Assembly (NCBI GenBank): GCA_019009955.1
Contig: CM032232.1
Coordinates: forward strand, 142,484,501 to 142,548,500
Reading direction: 5' to 3'
DNA: 64,000 bases
From: Riptortus pedestris
Taxonomy: Eukaryota > Arthropoda > Insecta > Hemiptera > Alydidae
In this document: piece by piece, positions 55,861 to 64,000 of the stretch
Position numbering within the stretch: position 1 is the stretch's first letter
Layout: each line of letters opens with the position of its first letter
Translations under genes and position numbers: made by a program
Notes under the pieces: model-generated
Database searches by the model: none
Told to the model about the DNA's origin: nothing
Seen by the model: the letters and a program-made list of their open reading frames with translations, nothing else

Positions 55861-57228
55861 GAATACACACACACACACAAATATATATGATTTTGCTTTG
55901 AAGAATTATTTAGCAAGTGCTGTTCTTCCTTCGACTTCAGCTCTACTATCGTTATCTTCATACATGTGTTTAATATTTATTTATTACATCGGATCAAAAG
56001 GTAATTTTGAATACACACACACACACAAATATATATGATTTTGCTTTGAAGGATTATTTAGCAAGTGCTGTTCTTCCTTCGACTTCAGCTCTACTATCGT
56101 TATCTTCATACATGTGTTTAATATTTATTTATTACATCGGATCAAAAGGTAATTTTGAATACACACACACACACAAATATATATGATTTTGCTTTGAAGG
56201 ATTATTTAGCAAGTGCTGTTCTTCCTTCGACTTCAGCTCTACTATCGTTATCTTCATACATGTGTTTAATATTTATTTATTACATCGGATCAAAAGGTAA
56301 TTTTGAATACACACACACACACAAATATATATGATTTTGCTTTGAAGGATTATTTAGCAAGTGCTGTTCTTCCTTCGACTTCAGCTCTCTACTATCGTTA
56401 TCTTCATACATGTGTTTAATATTTATTTATTACATCGGATCAAAAGGTAATTTTGAATACACACACACACACAAAAATATATGATTTTGCTTTGAAGGAT
56501 TATTTAGCAAGTGCTGTTCTTCCTTCGACTTCAGCTCTACTATCGTTATCTTCATACATGTGTTTAATATTTATTTATTACATCGGATCAAAAGGTAATT
56601 TTGAATACACACACACACACAAATATATATGATTTTGCTTTGAAGGATTATTTAGCAAGTGCTGTTCTTCCTTCGACTTCAGCTCTACTATCGTTATCTT
56701 CATACATGTGTTTAATATTTATTTATTACATCGGATCAAAAGGTAATTTTGAATACACACACACACACAAATATATATGATTTTGCTTTGAAGGATTATT
56801 TAGCAAGTGCTGTTCTTCCTTCGACTTCAGCTCTACTATCGTTATCTTCATACATGTGTTTAATATTTATTTATTACATCGGATCAAAAGGTAATTTTGA
56901 ATACACACACACACACAAATATATATGATTTTGCTTTGAAGGATTATTTAGCAAGTGCTGTTCTTCCTTCGACTTCAGCTCTACTATCGTTATCTTCATA
57001 CATGTGTTTAATATTTATTTATTACATCGGATCAAAAGGTAATTTTGAATACACACACCCACACAAATATATATGATTTTGCTTTGAAGGATTATTTAGC
57101 AAGTGCTGTTCTTCCTTCGACTTCAGCTCTACTATCGTTATCTTCATACATGTGTTTAATATTTATTTATTACATCGGATCAAAAGGTAATTTTGAATAC
57201 ACACACACACACACACACACACACATGA
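55861..57228. repeat. 148-bp satellite, 9 units
   Basis: The block GAATACACACACACACAC starts at 55861, 56009, 56157, 56305, 56455, 56603, 56751, 56899, 57047 and 57195. All intervals are 148 bp except one of 150 (an extra CT). Units are almost identical. Each unit has (AC)n, TATATATGATTTTGC, a LINE-derived piece, and TTATTACATCGGATCAAAAG. The last (AC)n is expanded. Confidence 0.96.
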
Positions 57229-57428
57229 TGATGCCTTATGACAGGCTTTTTTTCCATGGGCTTTTGCTCTCACTTACCTCGTTTAGAACTTCCATGTTGG
57301 ATTTTTTCATTCCAACTTGTTCTAGTAATTCTACGCCAGATCCGCATTTCCATAGCTTCCAAATCTATTACATTCCGTTTTTCAGAGAGTCCAACAATTC
57401 GCTTCATAAAGCAGCAAACTCTATACGA

Positions 57429-57460
<32 letters not shown>

Positions 57461-57750
57461 ACGTCCACTTTTTGCAACTTAGGCTAATTGGATCGAAAGA
57501 TTTAGCAAAATGTTTTTGGTATCCATGCTTTTTAGTTGAAATACTCCTTTGCTTTGGACGGTTTGTTTAGCAAGTGCTATTCTGCTATCGACTTCAGCTC
57601 TACTACCATAGTGTTCAGTGATGTTGCTCCCTAGGTAACAAAACTCCTTCACTTTTTCACGTATAAAGTTTCCAATTCTAATGTCTATATTTCCTCGGCT
57701 TTCTTTCTTCTCTACAACCAGAATTTTGTTTTATGTGCACTTAAGCTTTA
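57229..57750 (-). pseudogene. LINE ORF2 C-terminal region split by SINE
   Basis: Right part (about 57745-57490, minus) encodes ILVVEKKESRGNIDIRIGNF, VKEFCYLGSNITEHYGSRAE and VDSRIALAKQTVQSKGVFQL. Left part (about 57420-57240) encodes MKRIVGLSEKRNVIDLEAME, MRIWRRITRTSWNEKIQHGS. This order (VKEFCYLGS..I, AK, then WTL/EKR..LEA.EM..WRR...SW) is the well-known LINE tail after the RT domain. A truncated SINE separates the two parts. Frames are broken. Confidence 0.85.
57431..57488 (-). mobile_element. SINE 3' end, 5'-truncated, inside LINE
   Basis: (ATT)n then AACGTCCACTTTTTGCAACT TAGGCTAAT, the inverse of the SINE 3' end. Confidence 0.88.
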
Positions 57751-58687
57751 TTAGCAGATTTCCCTTAAGGAAAATCAGCTATTGAGGTCGTACTCATGAC
57801 GCGATTTTCGAAATTTTTCTTCAAATGTCCATCGATCCTACCCAGGAGATGACGAAAATGAGGTCCATTCAAAACTGTATATATATATATTTGTCTGTTA
57901 CCGCTCTAGCGGTCGCAATTTTTGTTTAATCGTTACCAAACTGGATATTTAGTCGTTTTATGTAAAAAGAAAGATCAAGTTCGTTAACGGCTGAAATCGG
58001 ACCAGTGGGAGGGGGGGGGGTGTTTAGAGGGGAGGATTTTCGAAAAATCGAAATATCTCCGTTATTCTGCGTCGGATCGAAAAATTGTATAGAATCAATC
58101 TTATTGAAAATTAAATATACTATAAATATTGCTATATACATTTATTTACTATCTTGAATATTAACCGAGATATTTGCATTTTTCAGTTTTCTGCTATCAG
58201 CAAACCGCCACTTCTACTCATGTTACATAAAGAATACTCTGCTACATAATAAATCACAATTTTCGAAGTTTAAATACCAAAAATTGTATTCAAGAGACCT
58301 TTATTATACGAGATACATGCAAATATGTCCAGGTGACCCCCCCCCCTCCCGTCTTAAGGTTTTGGACTACTAATATTTGATTGATTGAGATAACAATTAC
58401 TCTGACTCATTATTAATTACAGTACTAGATATAGATGTTATATTCTGATATATTTCAGTAATTGTTTTTCTTTCCGGTGTGAGGCGGGCCGACCCGTTTG
58501 TTTACATTTCTAACCTAACGCTTCCTGTCGGCAGGTTATTGAATTTGGCCGAAACATTTCATATTTCCGTTTGTATTTATTCACGGTGGTGTTGTGTTAT
58601 CAGTATGTATATATATATATATATATATCTTTTACTTAACTTCACGAGGGAAATCTGCTTAGTTTACGCAGCCCCTGCGTGACGGAC
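57751..58687 (-). mobile_element. HINE-C, complete, minus (937 bp)
   Basis: TTAGCAGATTTCCCTTAAGG at 57751, very short (TA)n at 57878-57890, a G10 tract near 58010, the C-specific ATATTTCAGTAATTGTTTTTC and TTTGTATTTATTCACGG, a second (TA)n at 58607-58629, and GCCCCTGCGTGACGGAC ending at 58687. Confidence 0.93.
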
Positions 58688-58885
58688 TTTTATTTTAGTT
58701 TTCGGTCTTGAGTAAAGCTCCACTCCTACTCATCTCATACTAACAATATTCTATTAAGTTATGAAGCACTTTATTTGAAGCTTAAATACCAAATATTGTT
58801 CACATTGAATTTTTAAGTTTTGAGATAAATGCAAATACGTGGCAAACGTGGGAAATCTGCTTATTTAACGCAGCCCCTGCGTTAC
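58688..58885 (-). mobile_element. HINE-B 5' fragment, minus
   Basis: TTTTCGGTCTTGAGTAAAGC, AAGCTTAAATACCAAATATT, GTGGGAAATCTGCTTATTTA, GCAGCCCCTGCGTTACG. Confidence 0.82.
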
Positions 58886-59010
58886 GAAATTTCTTAAATT
58901 TTAGCTGATGTAGGGGATTCTTTAGGAATTGCAGGATTCTTTTATAGACAGCTCTCCTATCCTTGTCTTTAGTGACGATGCTCCATAGATAACAAAACTC
59001 CTTCACAGGA
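58886..59010 (-). pseudogene. LINE ORF2 scrap
   Basis: Minus residues VKEFCYLWSIVTKDKDRRAV then KRILQFLKNPLHQLKF fit the VKEFCYLGSIVTKD..I..RI block of LINE ORF2 tails. Too short to assign further. Confidence 0.6.
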
Positions 59011-59338
59011 GCACGATCTCGAGACTGAAGGCTACGGGCCGGAAGGAGATGTGCGCAGTTCCGTGGCCAATTTGACAGGGCTAAGCAGAGACTTCCTGTC
59101 AGGCCACCCACCTCATGAGCAGGTAATGTCACCAATAGCCTCTAAAGTCAGCCTTTTTTCTCCCCAAAAGCTTTCCAAAATGGTTCTTTACTTTTTTTGT
59201 ACCGCGCGCGCAGCTCTATTACGTAATAGAGTTAAACGATGAAATGAAAGCAATATTGGGATATTGAGCCACCCACAGAGTTTTGACGGTGATACCATGT
59301 TTCTCCTGTGTTTCGTCTAGCTCTTCAAGGATCAAATG
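59011..59338. other. Unassigned stretch
   Basis: No supportable gene. Confidence 0.35.
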
Positions 59339-60120
59339 AAAGTCCGTCACGCAGGAGCTGCGTTATCTAAGCAGACTTCCCACGTGCGTCACGTATTTGC
59401 TTTTATCTCAAAACTTAAAAGATCAATGAGGACAATATATGTTATTTAGCCTTCAAGTAAAGTTTTTCATGAAATAACAGCTTAATAGACATAAGTAAGA
59501 GTGGGGGTTTACTAAAGGTCGAAAATTTAAAAAATACAAATAACGCGGTTACTACTCAAGATAGTAAAAAAAGTCCGTCACGCAGGGGCTGCGTAAACTA
59601 AGCAGATTTCCCTCGTGGTTTTGCAATAGAGAAATCTGCCTAATAACAACTGTAGTAGTAAGAAACCTCTAAACATAAAACATTATTTAGGGCGTAAATA
59701 CCCATTAGTTTCTAGCCCCAAAAAACAGTTCACCTAACCTCTAAACCTATTCACGAGGTACGAATAGTTATGGAAATGGCCACCAGAGCTCTCGGCGGAA
59801 AGTCCGAACATAGCCTACTGGCGACGACACGCAGAATACAAATGCAAATATCTCGGTTAATATTCAAGATACAGAATAAATGTATATGCCATTATTTATA
59901 GTAAATTTAATTTGCAATAAGATTGGTTCTATACAATTTTACGATCCGATGCATAATAACGGAGATATTTCGAATTTTTGAAAATCCCTCCTCTAAACCC
60001 CCTCTCCCACTGGTCCGATTTCAGCCGTTAACGAACTTGATCTTCCTTTTTACATGAAACGATTAAATACCGAGTTTGGTGACGATTAAACAAAAATTGC
60101 GACCGCTAGAGTGTTAACAG

Positions 60121-60192
<72 letters not shown>

Positions 60193-60670
60193 TATATAGT
60201 TTTGAACGGACCTCATTTTCGTCATCTCCTGGGTAGGATCGATGGACATTTGAAGAAATTTTTCGAAAATCGCGTCATGAGTACGATCTCAATAGCTGAT
60301 TTCCCTTGAGGGAAATCTGCTAAAAAAAACGTACACAACAACATTTAAATATTATATTGGAATATCTAATAATATTAGAATATGACGGCGTCATATTTTG
60401 TCTTAAAATTCATTACTTGTTTGTCTTTCCGGTCTATCTATCTATTCAGCGCTACTAGGTTGGCTGACCTGTTTGTTAACAATTCAGCCGCTTTCCATTG
60501 TAGAGATTATTAACTTGTATTGTAAATTGACTGAAAGGTTTCTCATTGCCGATTGTATTTATTCACTACAACATTCACAGTAGTGTTACCTGTATGTATA
60601 CGGGTATTTATCTATTGTTAACCTTCGCGTGGGATATCTGCTTAGTTTACGCAGCTCCTGCGTGAGGGGC
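59339..60670. mobile_element. HINE-B/HINE-C head-to-head composite hosting a HINE-A
   Basis: Left arm (59342-59572 and 60324-60360, plus B) starts GTCCGTCACGCAGGAGCTGC. The right arm (about 60390-60668, minus C) ends CGTGGGATATCTGCTTAG and GCTCCTGCGTGAGGGGC. Both 3' ends are absent, giving inverted 5' termini. HINE-A 59573-60323 interrupts the left arm at GATAGTAAAAAA. Confidence 0.8.
59573..60323 (+). mobile_element. HINE-A, complete, nested in HINE-B
   Basis: GTCCGTCACGCAGGGGCTGC start, long (TA)n at 60126-60185, TTTCCCTTGAGGGAAATCTG CTAA end. Host sequence reads through the site (CAAGATAG..AAAAAACGTACACAACAAC) as in uninterrupted HINE-B copies at 47640 and 52075. Confidence 0.94.
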
Positions 60671-60689
60671 TTTTTAAATTCGTCGAGAA

Positions 60690-60691
60690 TC

Positions 60692-60727
<36 letters not shown>
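60690..60727. repeat. Poly(T) run
   Basis: About 36 nt of T with few interruptions. Confidence 0.9.
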
Positions 60728-60735
60728 TTTTTTAT

Positions 60736-61120
60736 TTTTTACGTTTCAGAACAGTCTAAGAACAATGGCAAAAAAATTGGAAATCGTGTCTGCCCGTCCG
60801 TATATTAACTCAATCACTCAAAAATAGTTCCTGGGATTTTTATGAAATTTTATATCTGTGAGTCAATTATGACAAGGCACAACATAGGCTGTATGAGAAT
60901 CGGAATTTTCTACTACGAGGGGGGGGGGGGTTACTTCGACGTGAAATACATATTCATCTTCGTTCCCATTGGTTTTATCGAAAAAATGTAAGGAACGAAT
61001 TGTGTTTAAAATACCGACTTTGGTTTTATAATGCTATTCAGATTTATAAATTTTGAAATTATGATTTATATCTTATGGTCGCCATTGACTTTATCCGAGT
61101 TTCATCTAAAATTGTATGTG
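60736..61120 (+). mobile_element. Possible decayed Helitron-type repeat
   Basis: GTCTGCCCGTCCGTATATTA ACTC, ATTTTTATGAAATTTTATAT and a G12 tract resemble the opening of the H1/H2 class (GTCTGT..., ATGAAACTTGG, GTGGGGG). No 3' hairpin with CTAG was found. Confidence 0.4.
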
Positions 61121-61828
61121 TATTAAGGGAATGAGTATTGTTTATATGAGCGATTTGATATTTAACAGCTCATACATTCACCTATCGTATAAGAACAGAA
61201 TGCTTGAACATGTTTTCTCCGGATGCTAAAATGCTAGAACGTTTCATTGTGTCGAGAAATTAGATTTATTTGACCCCTAAGAACGATAACAAATATAATC
61301 CAATATTTATATTTCGACGGGAAACCATTATTATATCAATTAATTTCCCGATAACAGCAATTAGATTAATAAATTTATTCTTCTGTAATCGTTGAATAAT
61401 GGTAACATTACTAATCTGAAATGAGTGAAGAAAGTGAAACATTTTGCAATAGAGTGAAGAAAGTGGATTGCCTTCATAATTAGTAATAAGTATAAATTAA
61501 AAAATAATTTGAAGTTGGAAATTAAATGCTTTTAAATGTTTCTTAACATTGTAAGAATTTATTTTAACAAAATAAATTGAAATGTGAATGAATTATTGGT
61601 GGAAATAATCAATATATTTTAAAATTTAAATATAATAATTATTACCTTCCTTGTTTATAACCTGCACTTGTTTATAACTGCACTACTTCACAATCATCAC
61701 TAGTTGTTTTATAACTATGCTTATAACCTACCAACAACACACCATAATCTTCACAACTTCCTAATTTTGTTCATATTCTGGTTAGATCTGATCATATATT
61801 ACACGATTACAGAAAAAATTTAATATTA
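61121..61828. other. Unassigned AT-rich stretch
   Basis: No gene seen. Confidence 0.35.
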
Positions 61829-61938
61829 CACTCGTGACGAAAGTAGAATTTACAACTCTCGTGAAATTACCACACTCGCTTCGCTCGTGTGGGTAAACGT
61901 TTCACTCGAGTTGTAAAATGATCTACTTTCGTCACTTG
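61829..61938. repeat. Fold-back palindrome, about 110 bp
   Basis: Arms GTGACGAAAGTAGA, TTTACAACTC and GTGAAA on the left pair with TTTCAC, GAGTTGTAAA and TCTACTTTCGTCAC on the right. The centre CCACACTCGCTTCGCTCGTG TGG is itself a hairpin. This is a small non-coding fold-back/MITE-like unit. Confidence 0.85.
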
Positions 61939-62087
61939 GATAATAAATAACTATTAAATGCTTATATCTGAGGTAAAATAAATGAATGACAACACTTTTA
62001 CTGTTCATGTTACTGGGTATTTGTGTAAATGGTGAATTTGACTGGATGATTTTGTGTATCCAATCTTTATTACCACGGGTAATATTA

Positions 62088-62156
<69 letters not shown>
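61939..62156. other. Unassigned stretch ending in (TA)n(TG)n
   Basis: A microsatellite (TA)n then (TG)n at 62092-62157 directly precedes a SINE. Confidence 0.6.
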
Positions 62157-62157
<1 letters not shown>

Positions 62158-62352
62158 TGCAGCTTAAAGCGTTAACCTTAATCTCACATGGTAAACCTAG
62201 AGTGGCGAGTTCGATTCTGACTGGGCAAAGGAAATTATTTAGTGATGGAATTCATTAAATAACATCCTAGGTCCCACCCTGGCTAGAAAAGGGTGGTAAC
62301 CTGTCCCTATTAGCCTTAGTTGCAAAAAGATGAGGTTAATAAATAATAATAA
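62158..62352 (+). mobile_element. tRNA-derived SINE, slightly 5'-truncated
   Basis: GCTTAAAGCGTTAACCTTAA, CATGGTAAACCTAGAGTGG, GAGTTCGATTC, CACCCTGGCTAGAAAAGGGT, TTGCAAAAAGATGAGGTTAA and (AAT)n. A small deletion removes GTAGATAACCC. Confidence 0.92.
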
Positions 62353-62457
62353 TATACATATTTTCTATATCATGAATATTAACCCGAGATATTTGGATTT
62401 TTTAGTTTTCAGCCTTCAGTAAAGCCCCACTCCTGCTCGTGTCGTTTTAAAAAAAAG

Positions 62458-62938
62458 TCCGTCACGCAGGTGCTGCGTAAACTAAGCAGATTTCCCACGT
62501 GAAGTTTTACAATAGAGAAATCTGCCTAGTAACAACCTATTCTCACGAGGACGAATAGTCAGTGAATCGGCCACACTAGCGCTAGTGCGCTCGGCGGAAA
62601 CTCCGGAACATAGCCGACCACACTCACAAAACAAATCCAAATATCTCGGTTAATATTAAAGATACAGAATAAATGTATAGAACAATATTTATAGTAAATT
62701 TAATTTCCAATAAGATTGGTTCTATACAATTTTATGATCCGACGTATGGTAACGGAGATATTTCGAATTTTCGAAAATCCCCCCTCTAAACCCCCCCCTC
62801 CCACTGGTCCGATTTCAGCCATTAACGAACTTGATCTTCCTTTTTACATAAAACGATTAAATTCCGAGTTTGGTTACGATCAAACAAAAATTGCGACCGC
62901 TAGAGCGTTAACAGACAAATATATATATATATTCTATC

Positions 62939-63004
<66 letters not shown>

Positions 63005-63149
63005 TATATATATATATATATATAATTTTGAACGGACCTCATTTTCGTCATCTCCTGGGTAGGATCGATGGACATTTGAAGAAATTTTTCGAAACTCGCG
63101 TCATGAGTACAACCTCAATAGCTGATTTCCCTTAAGGGAAATCTGCTAA
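62458..63149 (+). mobile_element. HINE-A, complete, first of a tandem pair
   Basis: GTCCGTCACGCAGGTGCTGC after an A run, CCGACTTATGG-like module, long compound (TA)n at 62919-63024 with short interruptions, and perfect 3' palindrome plus TGCTAA. Confidence 0.94.
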
Positions 63150-63151
63150 AT

Positions 63152-63632
63152 GTCCGTCACGCAGGGGCTGTGTTAAATATGCAGATTTCCCTAGTGCGTC
63201 ACGCGTTGGCATTTATCTCAAAACCTAAAAGTTCAATGAGAACAATATTTGGTATTTAAGCTTCAAATAAAGTGCTTCATAATATAATAGAATATTGAAA
63301 ATATGAGATGAGTAGGAGTGGGGCTTTACTGAAGACCGAAAACTAAAAAATGCACATATCTCAGTAAATAATCAAGATAGAGAACAAATGTACATAACAA
63401 CATTTATAGAACACTACATTTGCAATAAGATTGGTTCTATGCAATTTTTCGATCCGACGCATAATAACGGAGATATTAAGAATTTTCCCCCTCTAAACCC
63501 CCCCCCCCTCCCCTGGTCCGATTTCAGCCATTAACGAACTTGATCTTTCTTTTTGTATAAAACGATTATATATCAAGTTTGGTAACGATAAGACAAAAAT
63601 TACGATCGCTAGACCGTTAACCGACAAATATA

Positions 63633-63677
<45 letters not shown>

Positions 63678-63801
63678 TTTTGAACGGACCTCATTTTCGT
63701 CATCTCCTGGGTAGGATCGATGGACATTTGAAGAAAAATTTCGAAAATCGCGTCATGAGTACGACCTCAATAGCTGATTTCCCTTCAGGGAAATCTGCTA
63801 A
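63152..63801 (+). mobile_element. HINE-B, second of a tandem pair
   Basis: GTCCGTCACGCAGGGGCTGT two bases after the preceding CTAA, then the B-type 5' block (GTGCGTCACGCG, CAAAACCTAAAAGTTCAATG), (TA)n at 63628-63674, and TTTCCCTTCAGGGAAATCTG CTAA. Confidence 0.93.
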
Positions 63802-64000
63802 TAAGCTGTTATATCATGAATCACTTTATTCTATTCTTAAATACCCAATATTGTTTCAAAGAGACCTTTATTATGGTAGGCACGTGCAAATTTATTGGAT
63901 GACATCATCAATTAAGATTTTACATGTGAGTCAAAAATGTTTGTTTGATCTATACCTTGCTCGATATTTAACCATTTCAGTCATCACTAAAGATCATATT

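Larger units (their letters stand above)
62353..64000 (-). mobile_element. HINE-B, minus, split by two tandem HINEs
   Basis: Left part 62353-62450 has TCATGAATATTAACCCGAGA, TTCAGTAAAGCCCCACTCC and CTCGTGTCGTTTTAA. The right part from 63802 has TAAGCTGTTATATCATGAAT, TTTATTATGGTAGGCACGTG, TGTTTGATCTATACCTTGC and TTTCAGTCATCACTAAAG, running off the window edge. In intact copies CATGTCATATTAACAATAAG CTG is continuous. Confidence 0.82.

Noticed and set aside
57045..57461. 138-codon frame starting in the 148-bp satellite
   Set aside because: It reads through a satellite unit into the antisense of LINE coding sequence; the unit length is not a multiple of three and no protein family fits.

Overview
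The window looks like intergenic or intronic DNA from a large, AT-rich, repeat-saturated invertebrate genome, most likely an arthropod. The evidence is the mix of transposon families: Penelope-like elements, Jockey/R1-type and R2-type LINEs, Copia and Gypsy fragments, a hAT element, a DUF4817-type DDE transposase typical of insects, and canonical plus Helentron-like rolling-circle elements. The species cannot be fixed from this sequence. There is no convincing multi-exon host gene, rRNA, tRNA gene or CRISPR array; one GC-rich stretch at 28564-28762 is the only candidate host exon.

The dominant content is one superfamily of short non-autonomous elements, called HINE here, with about 40 full or partial copies on both strands. 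The core form is about 550-750 bp. It starts GTCCGTCACGCAGGGGCTGC, carries a 14-nt motif at nt 27-40 that is the inverse of its own 3' end, has a G/C-rich tract and a long (TA)n microsatellite inside, and ends in the perfect palindrome GATTTCCCTTAAGGGAAATC followed by TGCTAA. Asymmetric terminal inverted repeats, a 3' hairpin, insertion in A/T runs and absence of target duplications match Helentron-associated (DINE-1-like) rolling-circle elements. Three layouts occur: HINE-A (short core), HINE-B (longer, two diverged copies of the internal module) and HINE-C (a different 5' inner region).

Layout. 1-4.5 kb: tandem reverse-transcriptase scraps, then a 2.5-kb hAT element with matching 8-bp target duplications, inserted in a Gypsy integrase remnant and itself hit by a tRNA-derived SINE. 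5-10.7 kb: HINE cluster with nested TA-flanked MITEs and a fold-back repeat. 12-17.5 kb: SINE with a 12-bp target duplication, Penelope fragment, canonical Helitrons, Gypsy integrase scrap, and an R2-type endonuclease fragment inserted in a HINE. 18.5-25.5 kb: SINE, HINEs, LINE tails and a second MITE. 26.9-28.5 kb: degenerate satellite, then the candidate exon. 29.2-32.5 kb: Copia remnant, a long terminal repeat with purine tract and primer-binding site, and a three-level nest (HINE-B > LINE tail > HINE-A). 33.3-35 kb: GIY-YIG Penelope fragment and a 233-bp satellite. 36-41 kb: HINEs and a complete 749-bp Helitron. 41.8-44.3 kb: a 28-bp minisatellite with higher-order structure. 44.4-52.5 kb: dense HINEs, one of which splits a LINE reading frame cleanly. 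52.9-53.4 kb: internally deleted DDE transposase. 55.9-57.8 kb: a 148-bp satellite next to the LINE it derives from. 57.7-64 kb: more HINEs including tandem and nested copies, a fold-back palindrome and a SINE.

No autonomous Rep/helicase protein for the HINEs is encoded here. All protein-coding remnants are broken, so the window is a record of successive insertions rather than a set of cooperating genes.
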